DNA of 64,000 nt from Helicostylum pulchrum. Taxonomy: Eukaryota; Mucoromycota; Mucoromycetes; Mucorales; Mucoraceae. Location: NCBI GenBank assembly GCA_025677825.1, contig JAIXMO010000033.1, positions 186,001 to 250,000 on the forward strand, given 5' to 3'. Under the pieces are notes generated by a model, which saw only the letters and a list, made by a program, of their open reading frames with translations, made no database searches and was not told the origin of the DNA. Shown here piece after piece: positions 1 through 10,626 of the stretch (positions are counted from its first letter, which is position 1; each line of letters starts with the position of its first letter). The position numbers and the translations under genes are program-made.

Positions 1-647
1 ATCCGTTTCTTGTAGCATGATATACAAGTCAATATTTTTTTTCCAGATCTAAAATAAACAAATATGTACGATGCTGTCAAACAAACAAGCGAATTTTTTT
101 TTAAAAAAAGTACAAAGTTCCCGTAAAAAAAATAAGCCTTTTCTCCTTTAAAAATAGCTTGTATAAACTTCATATAGAAGATTTCAAAATGGATTTATTT
201 TTATATGAATAGCTCTAATTGGTTTATACCTGTGGAGACTTTTCTTTATAAATAGATAACTGTGCCAACCGTTTATAATTTTTAATCAACTAAAAATCAA
301 GGGTGAAACTGTTTGGCCTTATATATGATGCCACACTAAAAAAAAAAAAAAAAAGCAACTACATAATTTAAAAAATTAAATACCTTTACGTTATTACGCA
401 CGATGTTTTTTAATTTCTTTATATGACGATTTTCTTTGTGCTAAAAAAAAGTGAGCTTATTTAACTCTTTTTCATTTAAGCAAAACTTTTATTGTTTATG
501 CTTTTTAATTATAGTTTTTAAGGAGAAAAATATATTGCATATGTAGCTATTAAATTATAAAAAGGGCAATCTATTTTACGCTTCCCCTTTTCTCTTTTTT
601 TCTACCTTTCTTATTTTTATTTTATTTCTCTTTAGAATATATATACG
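1..647. other. AT-rich intergenic region
   Basis: No open frame of protein-like composition was seen. The stretch is rich in A and T runs. A pyrimidine-rich segment at about 580-630 leads directly to the small secreted gene that starts at 648 and probably holds its promoter and leader. Confidence 0.6.
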
Positions 648-908
648 ATGCGTTCATTTCTTTTCGTAACCATAACAATTGCTAGTTTTATGGTGAGCGT
701 TTCATATGCAAGCCAATTCAATACACAAGAAACAAGAAGTTCACTTGCTGGCGTACCTGTCAAGGCTAGACTCCGGGGTGTCTCTAAACTCCATCGTAGA
801 AGGTGCAATAAAAGTACGTCCACTGGCTCTGTTGACACTTCTGATAATAGGAAGGAAGACAAAATTGCCATTGATGCCAGTTGTTACATAAATTACAAAA
901 ACCAATAA
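648..908 (+). CDS. Small secreted protein, unknown function
   Basis: Single-exon frame of 86 residues. Residues 1-21 look like a signal peptide: MRSF, a hydrophobic core, then an S-Y-A-S cleavage region. The rest is polar and basic and ends in KNQ. The motif SSLAGVPVK (about residues 32-40) resembles SVAGVATGF in the glycine-rich secreted protein at 2432 and the relic at 5559, so it may be a diverged member of the same family. It has only two cysteines, so it is not a typical cysteine-rich effector. Function unknown. The short length leaves some doubt, but signal peptide, upstream pyrimidine tract and family resemblance favour a real gene. Confidence 0.5.
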   Translation: MRSFLFVTITIASFMVSVSYASQFNTQETRSSLAGVPVKARLRGVSKLHRRRCNKSTSTGSVDTSDNRKEDKIAIDASCYINYKNQ

Positions 909-1177
909 AATTATTTTTGCTTTTATTAACCATGACCTAATGTCTATATCTTGTATATATTGTTATTTTATAAGAGCCTTCGTATCTACTTTTAGCTACA
1001 AAAAAAAGTCGTCAAAGGAAAAAAGAAGAAATACGTAAAAGTGTATTGATTTATTGAATAAAATAATATATCAGACGAAATAAAGACTAGTAGATTATTT
1101 TAACATTAGTTTCCTTTTCTTTTCTTTTTTTTTTCTCTCTCCTGTATATACCACTCCTTCAACCTTCTCCGAAAGTT

Positions 1178-2013
1178 ATGACTGATAAAAAGTGCGAAAA
1201 TCCAGACATTTTGACATTAGGTCAAGCTAGCTGTCTCGTTTTAGGACTACCTCCTAGTATTGAAAACAGGAAAAAATCAAAGGAGATTATAGAAGATTCA
1301 AAAATAGTCGAAGTCAGTTACAAAAGACGTGGTGATCCTTTCGAGCCCTTCTTGATTGGAAAAAAAGTCAAATATACCAATCCCTTCTTGTACAAATCTT
1401 ATGATGTTACACCGCCCCCTTCACCAAAATCCTCATCGGGTATGGACAAACTGTCTAAAAACGTAATTGTTTCTTATTCTTATTCTTGTACTTAGACGAT
1501 CATATTTCAATTGCTTCTACAGGATCTAACGAAGAGGAGACAGTGGACTTAACCAGTCAAGAAGACGAATCTAAAAAAAAAGAAACATCAGATTTATCTG
1601 TTTTATCAGAAAAAACTAAAGGTACAAAGAGACAAATTTATATTACAGCTAGAAATAACTAATTTTTCTTCTTCCACAACCCCTCAGTAGATTATGCTTC
1701 TTCTTCTAGTCGTAAGGATGAACCTCTCGATAAAAAACTTGTACTTGAGTTTTTAAAAAGCATCTTTACAGCCGAAAGACCAAACGAAGTACACAAGTAT
1801 AACTTTATTTGGATCGATGAAAAAATTCAATTGGAAATCGTAAAATCTGAATTTTATTTGGATAGTTTGACCGCCGCAAATTTGGAAACGTGGATTGCAG
1901 AATCAGGAATTTTCGGCAGTAGAATGAAACGAATTCTCAATCAAAATCCACAATTTGGCAGATACTTGTACATGTTGAAGCGAAAATATCGATCTGACAC
2001 TACTACATTTTAG
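1178..2013 (+). CDS. Hypothetical protein, three exons
   Basis: Proposed exons are 1178-1439, 1523-1621 and 1688-2013, giving 228 residues. The first donor is GTATGG at 1440 and the second GTACAA at 1622, with acceptors CTACAG and CCTCAG. With these junctions the phase is kept through a Ser/Glu-rich middle and a C-terminal helical-looking part with many Leu and Glu that ends in RSDTTTF. The N-terminus contains a basic segment (SYKRRGDPFEPF). No signal peptide, membrane segment or domain I recognise. The pyrimidine tract just upstream (1110-1170) is typical of promoters in this window. Gene reality is fairly likely because the frame is held over two introns; function is unknown. Confidence 0.6.
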
Positions 2014-2431
2014 CAAAATACATATTTTACTATGTAATGATTTACTGGGACATAACATGGATTTTATAAATGACTAAAAAAAAATAAGTTGCAGCACTTC
2101 TTATGTTTAGTATTTTTAAAAAAAAATTGCTTAGTCAAATAAATAAAAGGAAACATGTATTATAAAGTAAAAAAAAGTGAAAATAAGAAAAAAGTGATTT
2201 ACAAGCGTGTAGGAGTATTTTATACCTTACCAGCTCCTGCCTTTATGGAATTAGTCTATACCGGTTGATTTTAAAAAATTGTACATGTAATTATTTATAC
2301 CACTCTTTACACATATTTTTTTTTTCTCAAAGATTATCTATATAAATAGCTTCTATAAATCTCAACAATTACTTTTTTTTTTTTTTCTGTACCAACTATT
2401 TTCTAAAATACAAAATAAAAAAACCAGGAAA
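2014..2431. other. Intergenic region with promoter of the 2432 gene
   Basis: AT-rich, no coding signal. The last 100 bases carry a TATA-like box and a long T tract directly before the secreted-protein gene at 2432. Confidence 0.55.
2341..2348 (+). promoter_or_regulatory. Probable TATA box of the glycine-rich secreted protein gene
   Basis: TATAAATA lies about 90 bases before the start codon at 2432 and is followed by a poly-T tract, a layout expected for a well-expressed fungal gene. Assigned by position only. Confidence 0.4.
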
Positions 2432-2851
2432 ATGCATACTTCTACACTTTTATTGGTAGCACTCGCTAGTATCATGGTCACTTTCTCCTCAGCAAAGCCA
2501 TTAGATAGACAAAACTCTGTTGCAGGTGTCGCTACAGGCTTTGGTACCCAAGGCTCCCAAGATGACTTTCATCAAAAGAGAAAAATGAAAAAGAGATTCT
2601 CACCTGGTAATACTGGAACCAGACAAGGCTCATACTCTTCTTCTTACGGTGCTCCTGTTTCCGCTCCTGTTTCTGCCCCAGTTTCTGCTGCTAATACTGG
2701 TGGTGGTGGTGCTGGTGGAGGTCTTGGTGGAGGCCTCACTGATGGACTTCCAGTCGTTGGTAGCGCTGCTGGTGGACTTCCACTTGTTGGTGGCGCTACT
2801 GGTGGTGGAGGAATTCCACTCGTTGGTGACGTCGCTAGTGGCCTTCTTTAA
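2432..2851 (+). CDS. Glycine-rich secreted protein
   Basis: 139 residues in one exon. Residues 1-21 form a signal peptide (hydrophobic LLLVALASIMVTF, then SSA-K). A basic stretch KRKMKKR (about residues 50-56) looks like a Kex2-type processing site and would release a mature part starting FSPGNTG. That part has a short VSAP repeat and then glycine-rich repeats with GLPVVG and GLPLVGG blocks, ending GDVASGLL. No cysteines in the mature part. Composition suggests a cell-wall or extracellular structural protein. Two decayed copies lie downstream (5037 and 5559); the first also keeps a similar 3' untranslated region, so the cluster arose by tandem duplication. Function is inferred only from composition. 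Confidence 0.65.
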   Translation: MHTSTLLLVALASIMVTFSSAKPLDRQNSVAGVATGFGTQGSQDDFHQKRKMKKRFSPGNTGTRQGSYSSSYGAPVSAPVSAPVSAANTGGGGAGGGLGGGLTDGLPVVGSAAGGLPLVGGATGGGGIPLVGDVASGLL

Positions 2852-3000
2852 ACGAGCTCTGTTCTTATAGCATTTTCTATATTTTCGTATATTTTTAAAC
2901 CTATATCTTAATACAATGCCTACCTTCCTATAATAAATATATAATTATTTTTTTTAAAACTATAAAGATGCATTATTATAAACTGGCGGTTATATTTAAG

Positions 3001-4370
3001 GGTGGCCGATAATTACTGCTAAAGAAAAAAAAGCTCACTGAGATACCTGAGTTTAAATAATCGCTCACATAAGAAATCACTGCTGAAATTAGCAGTTATA
3101 ATAAATATTGGTTTTTATTTTTTAAAGAAACAGGAAACGCTTTTTGGACCCACATTTTTTAATACAAAATAGTTGCTTTAACTATATCTTTGATAAAAAA
3201 AAATTAAAAACGTACTTTTTTGTTTTTTTTTCGATTTTCATTTTTGGGGGTCAACCCCTTTTGTGTTTTTGTGGTTATTTTGTAATTACTCTAGATCCAA
3301 TTTTCCTATCTTTGTGGAAAAAACATTCATAGTATTAAACTCGTTTAGACGCTTGTAATAAAATTTAAATCATACTTTAATGCAAAAATTAAAAGAGTAA
3401 TCGCTGTTTTAGACGTTTTTTTTTTTGGACAAAAAAATACACTTTTTTAGTGTAACATCGTGTAACCATTTTCAGAGTTTCGCGATTACATAAAATGTAG
3501 TTTTTTATTACCGTGTTTAGTTATAGCACCGAATGTAGATATTAAAAAACTATATATCGAATGTTTAAAAATAAAAGTGCTATATCCAAAATTGAGCGAG
3601 AAAACGCGCTTTAAAGAAATCGCTATTTTAAGAATCGCTTAACTCGAATTTTAGCGAAAAAAAAAAACGTTTAAAACAGTGATTACTCGGTCAGTATTGT
3701 TTGTAAAAATATATTTTTAAATGGATTACATGCGACTAAAAAAGCACTTTATTATAGTTGTTTTTTCCACAAAAAAGGCAAAGTAGATCTGGAGTAATTT
3801 TAAAATAACCACAAAAACACAAAAAGGGTTGACCCCCCGAAATGACCAAAAATGATCAAAAATGATCGACTGAAGAAAAAAATAAAAAATCGAGAAAAAT
3901 ATAAAGCAACATGCGGTTTTTAATTTTGCTATTAAAGAAAACATCTTAAAGAGTAACTTTCACTAAGTAACCTGGGTAAAAGAATCATTTCCTGGTGTTT
4001 AATTACACAAAGAAAACACCATATTTCGATCACCGAAAAATAACCTTTTTTAGAAGTTACTTCTAAACCTTCGCTTAAAAACACGCGTTTTTAATAGGAT
4101 AATGGACGCACAATGATAGATTATAATACTTTAAATAGTTTTTGAACTCATCCAAGCTATTGTATAAAAAAATATGATGTGTATCTTTTTCTGCAAGAGT
4201 TCAAACATTAAAATTATATTATATGCTATTAAAATTTTACCGTTCTCAAATAAAATAGTACAAAGTTACTTACAAGAATACTGCTTAACAATGCATTTAA
4301 AAACTACTAGATATGATACAAAGGACTAAAAAGTATCTTCGTATTTACTTTATTTGGTTTATACTGCATC
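3001..4370 (+). repeat. 1.4-kb non-coding fold-back repeat, copy 1
   Basis: Nearly the same sequence occurs inverted at 36047-37446. Within this copy, two arms are inverted repeats of each other: GGGGGTCAACCCC at 3246 pairs with GGGTTGACCCCC near 3826, AGTAATCGCTGTTTTAGACG near 3395 pairs with a matching stretch near 3667, and CAGGAAACG at 3130 pairs with a CATTTCCTG end near 3990. The arms surround a loop of about 200 bases centred near 3541. No meaningful protein is encoded; the short frames here are A/T-rich noise. It fits a non-autonomous fold-back or MITE-like element. I could not define a target-site duplication. Confidence 0.75.
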
Positions 4371-4743
4371 CCTTTTCAACCTTTCATCACTTAACAACCG
4401 CCTGTATCTAACTACTTTTCCTAGTTATTTTTTTTGAAGTTTCACTGCTGATACGAGCTGCATTCAAGTCTAAATTCATTGTCTTTCTATTTTAATTACT
4501 TTGTAACGTTTATTGATGATAGTGGTGGCGGTAGTAGTAGAGGTGGTAATTAAGTTACCTCTGCCGGTATTGAAAGCACTCTTGTAATTGATTCCAAAAG
4601 TCTTAAAACAGCTACCGGATATATACCTTAAATGTATACACTTCTCGAATTACTTTTTTAAGGTTTCTATATAGAACCATTTTTACTACAAATATCAAAA
4701 ATATAATCTTTTTGTCTATAAATAAAGTGTCACCAGGCTTAAA

Positions 4744-4782
<39 letters not shown>

Positions 4783-5036
4783 GAATGCGTTACACGCATT
4801 CATAGTACGCATTTTGTTTGTTTTGAAATATTGCAGAAAACTTGTAAGGTTCAGGACTACCTTGTGCCACATTTTTAAACCTGTTGATAATTTATTGGCA
4901 CTGATTCTTATACTTAATTGTATGTATAGTAGATAAGGAGTATTATATGTCGTGCTAGACTGGTTACGGACAGCTATTTATCAACTAATCGTAGAAACTA
5001 GCAATTGTCTATAGACTTTTGAAAATCGAAAAAAAA
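4371..5036. other. Intergenic region with a Gly/Ser-coding relic and a long A run
   Basis: A stretch at about 4513-4556 still reads as Asp-Ser-Gly-rich protein and may be a scrap of another glycine-rich secreted gene cut off by the neighbouring 1.4-kb repeat. A run of about 32 A residues lies at 4747-4778 and creates artificial lysine- and phenylalanine-rich frames. Nothing else supportable. Confidence 0.45.
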
Positions 5037-5277
5037 ATGCGTACCTCTACACTTTTCTTGGTAGCACTTGCTAGTACTATGGTTACGTTTTCCTCAGCAA
5101 AGCGTCGTCACCATAAAAAAACACCCTTCTAAACTCGGTAATACCGTTGGTAGCGCTATTGACACTGAAATATTTCCGTTCGTTGGTGGAGAACTTCGGC
5201 TCTTTGGTGGCAACGAAGGAAATTCGCTCGCTGGTGGCGATAATGGCGGTGGAGGACTCGTTGGTAGTCTTTTGTAA
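5037..5277 (+). pseudogene. Broken copy of the glycine-rich secreted protein
   Basis: The frame opens at ATG 5037 with MRTSTLFLVALAS, almost identical to the signal peptide of the 2432 gene, but reaches a stop at about 5132 after KKTPF. The glycine-rich C-terminal part continues in another frame (about 5140-5277) with FVGGE, LFGGN and GGGGLVGSLL, so the copy is shortened and frameshifted. The 3' flank after 5277 (AACGAACTCTGTTCTTA...) closely matches that after the 2432 gene, showing that coding and untranslated parts duplicated together. A spliced form cannot be fully excluded, but no convincing intron was found. Confidence 0.6.
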
Positions 5278-5558
5278 ACGAACTCTGTTCTTACAGCACT
5301 TTCTATATATTTTGTATACTTTTAAATCTATATTTTAATATAATGCTCGCCGTTCTGTAATAAAGATTTACTAAACACAATAGCTCTTCTATCTAATACT
5401 ACAAAGTAGCAAAACAGTCAAGGGACGTTTATTTTCTGAATATATAGAGGCGCTTTAGACCGCTCCAAGCTCTTATTTTATATACCACTCGTTACTGTCT
5501 AATCTTAAAAAAAACAATGTACATATGAAACACTTTTCTTTTTTTTTCTAAAAAAAAA
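5278..5558. other. 3' flank and spacer
   Basis: Begins with the 3' untranslated region homologous to that of the 2432 gene, followed by AT-rich spacer. Nothing else recognised. Confidence 0.45.
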
Positions 5559-5830
5559 ATGCGTATCTATATACTTTTTCTCGGACTGTATTTGCTAGTA
5601 TTCTAGCCACTTTCACCAAAAGATTCTAGATAAAGAAAGCTTGGTGGCAGGTACCCCCATCAAGGTATCAAAAATCAGGACATTCATCGTAGTTTTTTTT
5701 TTCCAAAAAGAGATACGGAAGAAAGAGATTTTCACGCCGTAATGCTTAAATTCGATCGCTCCCTGCTTTATCTTTGACTCCTGGTTTTGGCGCGGCTGCA
5801 GCCGCCGTTAATAGTAGTCAGCAATGGTAA
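5559..5830 (+). pseudogene. Strongly decayed copy of the secreted protein family
   Basis: ATG 5559 begins a signal-peptide-like stretch (MRIYILFLGLYLLVF) that hits a stop in the position where the intact copy has its cleavage site. Downstream fragments still match the family: SLVAGTPIKV-like sequence near 5640, a basic RKKRFSR-like stretch near 5715, and an alanine-rich scrap near 5790. Frames are interrupted by several stops. It is the oldest-looking member of the cluster. Confidence 0.5.
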
Positions 5831-6694
5831 TTAAAGTTTTTTTCCGCCAGTTCTGATGTTTGATGTATCACTGTAGTTAGTCATGTCAAGTAGTAATTTT
5901 TCTTTTATAGTTACTTGTATATAATGCCACTTTACTATTTATATTAAACCATGTTCTCTTTCGCTATTACTAGTTACCTTTGCCCGTTTAACGGTTTACC
6001 AAGTACGTATCACTCTCTGGCTCTTATACAGTAGTTACTCTGTCAATTAAATTAAATTTATGTAGATCTTTACTATAGTTAGCGCTAGTATCTAGATAAA
6101 CTGTGTTCTTAAATTGCTCCTTATGTACATTTCTATATTTTAAAACTATATATACGGATAGATAACTCTTTTTTTTTACGACATTTTTTTATACTTGGTT
6201 AATTGGTATACATGTACGAGTTGCAACTGTATATGAAGTATAGTAAAACCCAAGTTTATTATAGAATTGTGTCTATAGTTGCATATACCGAAAAGACTTT
6301 TTCAAATGATATTTTTTGAAGTTATATTGTGCATAAAAGCTACTTAGATGTTAGGCAAGGGAGGGCGATCCAGAGTTTTTTCTTGGGCCGTTTATTATAC
6401 ATTTATCAAATAATCTAGATCCGTTTCACACATTCTAATAAAACATGTTTCAAAAATAGTGGGAAATGCAGCATTGTTTTCCCACAAAAAAACTGAGCTC
6501 AAAAACACTAGACTGCTACGTCATCCAGTTTGGGTGGCTACCCTGACTCTTTTTATTTTCCAATTCGATATTTGTATCCAGTCCGAATAAATTGCCCTGA
6601 TAGAGAGTCCTTTAGGCTTTTGTATTTAAAAACATCCCCCCTCAATTTCAGTAAACAAAAACCCCCAATCTCCCTACTCTACTTAAATTATATA
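5831..6694. other. Intergenic region upstream of NDUFS7
   Basis: No coding or RNA gene recognised. The last 150 bases are pyrimidine-rich in places and presumably contain the NDUFS7 promoter. Confidence 0.5.
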
Positions 6695-7681
6695 ATGGCT
6701 ACATCCGCACTTGGATTACGATTCGCAAAGACTGCCATGTGTAAGAATTGACTACTGGATTTTTTTTCTATTTTTTTAGAATTCAAATGTTGATAATTTT
6801 TTTTTTATATTAGTGACAGCTCCCAAGCCAATGGTAGCAGCATCATACCGCGCAATGTCAACTCAAGCCGTTAGAAACATTGATCAAATTAAAGATATTA
6901 CAGTTAAGCCTAACAACAGCGCAGGTTAGATTTTTTTTTTTTCGTATAAATGTCAACAATGGAAGAGAATCGTGTGTATTAATGCGTAGTATTTTTTTTT
7001 TTTTTTTTTGTGTAGAATACGTTTTATCTACTGTCGATCGTGTTGTTAACTGGGCTCGTGAGGGTTCCATTTGGCCCATGACTTTCGGTTTAGCTTGTTG
7101 TGCTGTTGTAAGTACCAGAATTGGATATTTTTTAAAAAGAGAAAGATAAATCAATTGAAATAACACAAAAACCCTTATAGGAAATGATGCATTGTTCTGC
7201 TCCTCGTTACGATCAAGATCGTATCGGTATTGTTTTCCGTGCTTCTCCTCGTCAATCCGATGTTATGATTGTCGCTGGTACTTTAACTAACAAGATGGCA
7301 CCTGCTTTGAGAAAGGTTTACGATCAGGTATGCGACGACAACGACAAATTAAAAAATAGGACTGTAATGGGAATGTATCGATTAATATTTGTAAATTAGA
7401 TGCCTGAACCTCGTTGGGTTATTTCTATGGGTAGTTGTGCTAACGGTGGTGGATATTATCATTATTCTTATTCTGTTGTTCGTGGTTGTGATCGTATTGT
7501 TCCCGTAGATATCTATGTTCCCGGTTGTCCTCCTACTTCCGAAGCTTTGCTTTACGGTATTTTCCAATTACAAAAGAAGATGAGAAGAGTAAGTTCCAGC
7601 TTTTAAAATCGAATTTTTTTTTTTTACTAATTTTTTTGTTTTAAATAGACCAAGATTACACAATTGTGGTATCGTAAATAG
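6695..7681 (+). CDS. NDUFS7: NADH:ubiquinone oxidoreductase 20 kDa subunit (PSST/NDUFS7, complex I)
   Basis: Carries iron-sulfur cluster N2, the last electron-transfer centre before ubiquinone, in the mitochondrial inner membrane. Exons 6695-6740, 6814-6924, 7016-7107, 7181-7327, 7400-7588 and 7649-7681 give 205 residues, the usual length. The N-terminus is basic and Ala/Thr/Ser-rich, as for a mitochondrial presequence. N2 ligands are visible: the tandem cysteines in GLACCAVEMM, the cysteine in [11 protein letters not shown], and that in VPGCPP. The conserved block [16 protein letters not shown] is in exon 4, and the protein ends TQLWYRK. Splice phases close at every junction. Identity is near certain; the first exon is the least conserved part. 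Confidence 0.96.
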
Positions 7682-8287
7682 ATTTTCAATTTTCATTTTT
7701 GTGGTTTGGAAGAAAAACATGGAATCCAAGATTTACCTTATTTAAAAAAAAATTACGTAGATTTTCATACAAATTAAACAGAATAAACAAAAAATATAAT
7801 ATAAAGGTAGTCGAATACTCCACCTCTCAGTTTCCTAATTGTATAGAATTGTAGAATATGTAAATAGAGTATCAATGCATTAGGTTGACTGCATCAGATT
7901 TTATACGACTCCGCTTAGAAGCTTTATTTACAGACTGGGATTATCTTACCAATTACAAAGGGTATGTGTGTGTGTGTGTGTACAGGATTAAAACTTGAAT
8001 GAAAATATATATTTAGACTTGGTTAATGTATTCTCGGACAGAGTTAAAGTTTTTTCTTGTTCCTCTCAAAGTTTTTAGAATAGAATCAAGGATCCGTAGT
8101 TCTCGGGGGGGGGGGGGTTTGGATTATTAAATATAATTGTAAGCAAGTATTTATAGATAATTAACGATACAACATCAAGCGTTTGAAGCATAGGACCTCA
8201 AACTTTGGTCTATTCCCGATTTTATTTAATCTTCTTTTTTTTTGCTTTATCTTTTTTTTTTTTCTCTTCTGCATCTTTTTTTTTTCA
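7682..8287. other. Intergenic region with simple repeats
   Basis: Contains a (TG)n run near 7963-7981 and a run of about 11 G near 8106-8116, then a long T-rich tract leading to the F-box-like gene at 8288. No gene recognised. Confidence 0.5.
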
Positions 8288-10204
8288 ATGCCGCAGTTGA
8301 CAACTTTACCTACCGAAGTACTTTTCAATATATTTCTCCAGTTTTTAAAAAACTTTAACTATACGCCTTATAATCTCTCAGCTGAAGGATTTGATATATG
8401 TACAAGCGACATACTCCAAGTTCAACTCACCTGTAAGAGCTGGAGAGCCACCTCGCAAGCTTTAGTATATCAATCTGCTGTACTTCAAAGTATTACTGAA
8501 CTCGATATGTTTATGAATACATTGGTCAACAATGATATAGGTGCTCTTGTTGAAAATATATATATAGACATCGGCATGAATTCAGCAGACTTTTTATTTT
8601 CGCAAGTTATCGATATCGCTCGTCATTGCTCAAATTTAAAATGTCTATATACGAAAATTGATATTGCTACTGGGATTTGGAAAGTACTCGAGAGAGAAAG
8701 AGCTCAGGGTTTGTTTACAAAGCTGCAAGTAATGCCTCTTTTAGATCGCCACTCCAATAGTATTCAGAGTATAGAAAAGTATAATACAGCCGCTTTTCAA
8801 TTGCGACAATCGTTGCGCGAGGTAATGATCTATGATATGTATGTGGGACTATTAGCTGAAAATAGACTTTCGGTTTTCCCCAATGTCGAAACCGTACGTT
8901 TTGAATTTACTAAATATATCGGCATGTACACAATTGATCAACAGATGAAAAACCATTTAATCAGGGAAGTTGAGATATATTATCCGGGAAATATTATTCC
9001 GGACGATAGAAATTATATTGCTGATGTATTTGTTTCTTCTCGTACAAAGCGTCTATGTGTTAAAAGCACTCAATACACCCAAAAATTCTATAGGTATATA
9101 ATGCAAGTATTTCCGGATTTCCAAGATATTGTGTTGACGCATACTGGATACCGCAATGACAATGATTCATTGATACCGCTTGTCGAAGAATCAGCTGAAT
9201 TATTTGATTATCTTATGAAAAGAAGATGTGTTGAGGCCCAATTTTATTTTTCTGGGACTCGAAATGATTTTATGGTTCAGATATACGATAAAAATAATAA
9301 GGTACGACATCTCTGTCTGAAGTATGAATCAGGCGAACCAAATTCTTTTTCTGGATGGACATGGATGTCTTTACCAACCAAGTCAAACTTGAAATCCAAG
9401 TGTACTTTGTCAAAAATGTTTCATTAACGCTTCCACGCACCAGCTTGATCGAAAAGTCTGGATTCAACCTTTTGTACTTGGATATAGATATGAATTTGCA
9501 AGAGGAACAAATGAATTCAGTATGAACAATCCGGGACGAAATTGACGGCAACAGTTACATTACTCTTTCAGACATTTTATACCACTGTCCTAATTTACGC
9601 GGGTTTTCGATTGCCAATACCTTTTTGTATGACTTTGGTGATGGTCTTGAATTGGAACAAAATACACTGGTATATGGAGATGTAATTTTCGATAATTCTA
9701 TGTTTGGCCCTCTCTTTCTTCCTAGTTTGTCACGCCATGTATGTCATGTATCCGACATGTATATAAATGACGGTTATTTTGGCTATTATGGTATGTATGA
9801 AGATTATAAACTTTTTACGGATGAAGATAGTTGTAAAATTTTTGTGGGTGACAATGTAAAAGTTTATTACGCAAATATCCGTATGCCAGATACAAAGTTT
9901 GATACGATTAATTATGCGCTTAAGTTTTCCAAAGTGTGTAAATTTTATTTGATACTGCAGAAGAAAGGAGATGATAAGCCTGTATATTACTATGGTACGA
10001 ACGGTGTTTCCAAAAAAAATTACTTTGCCTCTTTGGGAACACCATTGTTTATCAGAAGTTGACACACTACTATCTTTTTCACGCGGTAATCAAAATATGC
10101 TATGTATTTATATTGAATGCGTAGATGTAGATAGAGTTACCATCACCACTGATAATAAGTATAGTATTAATATTCCTCCTAAAAAACAGTGGGTTTTTTT
10201 TTAA
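8288..10204 (+). pseudogene. F-box/LRR-like protein, broken copy on the plus strand
   Basis: Starts at ATG 8288 with the family F-box-like signature (LPTEVLFNIF, then QLTCKSW) and runs open to a stop at 9425-9427. The alignment with the intact minus-strand paralogues continues in another frame from about 9430 (LPRTSLIEKSG), meets an in-frame TGA at 9523, continues through the family motif MPDTKFDTI, then shifts frame again near 10050 to finish with CIYIECVDVDRVTI, equivalent to SLFIHCKDI in the others. Two frameshifts and one nonsense codon make it a pseudogene unless the assembly is in error. It is the most diverged member and the only one on this strand. Confidence 0.8.
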
Positions 10205-10626
10205 AAAAACCCTTATCTTTTTCCTCAATAAAAAGTTTTTCGTTATCAATAAAGGTGGACTCTTCAGAGCCTGTGGTTTTATCCCCCAATGTTATTCCCA
10301 AAATGCTTTTTTATATTTTAATGGTAGTATAGAATTTTATGTAAGAGAGCCTTCTCTCAAGCAAACTTTTTTTTTTTTTTTTACCAAACCCAAGTTTGAT
10401 ATTTAGCCTTTTGACTATTCGCAACAGTTCTTTTAGGGTAAAAAAAACTAAACGTCAAACTTTCTCTGCGTTTTAAAAAAAAAAAACCACAAAGGAAAAA
10501 AAAACCCCTGGGTTTAAATAGAGTCCGGTCCAAAATTTTCGTTTTGCGTCAAAGATGGGAAAAAGGGCAAAAGCAAGCGACAAACGGCAAAACCTAGATT
10601 TCCCTCCTTTTTAATCGATATACAAT
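10205..10626. other. Intergenic region, promoter of the uS3 gene
   Basis: A/T homopolymer-rich. It includes short motifs such as CCTCAATAAAAAG at its start and a pyrimidine tract just before ATG 10627. No coding signal. Confidence 0.5.

Noticed and set aside
3726..3944. Short hydrophobic frame inside the 1.4-kb repeat
   Set aside because: The matching part of the inverted copy at 36 kb does not preserve the frame, and it lies in a palindromic arm.
4612..4936. Two opposite frames with poly-Phe and poly-Lys
   Set aside because: Both depend on the 32-A run at 4747-4778 and have no other coding character.
7382..7567. Minus-strand Thr/Ile-rich frame inside NDUFS7
   Set aside because: Antisense shadow of a highly conserved complex I exon.
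8288..10204. Programmed frameshifting in the plus-strand F-box gene
   Set aside because: The lesions are not at a recognisable slippery site with a downstream structure, and a nonsense codon is also present; simple decay is more likely.
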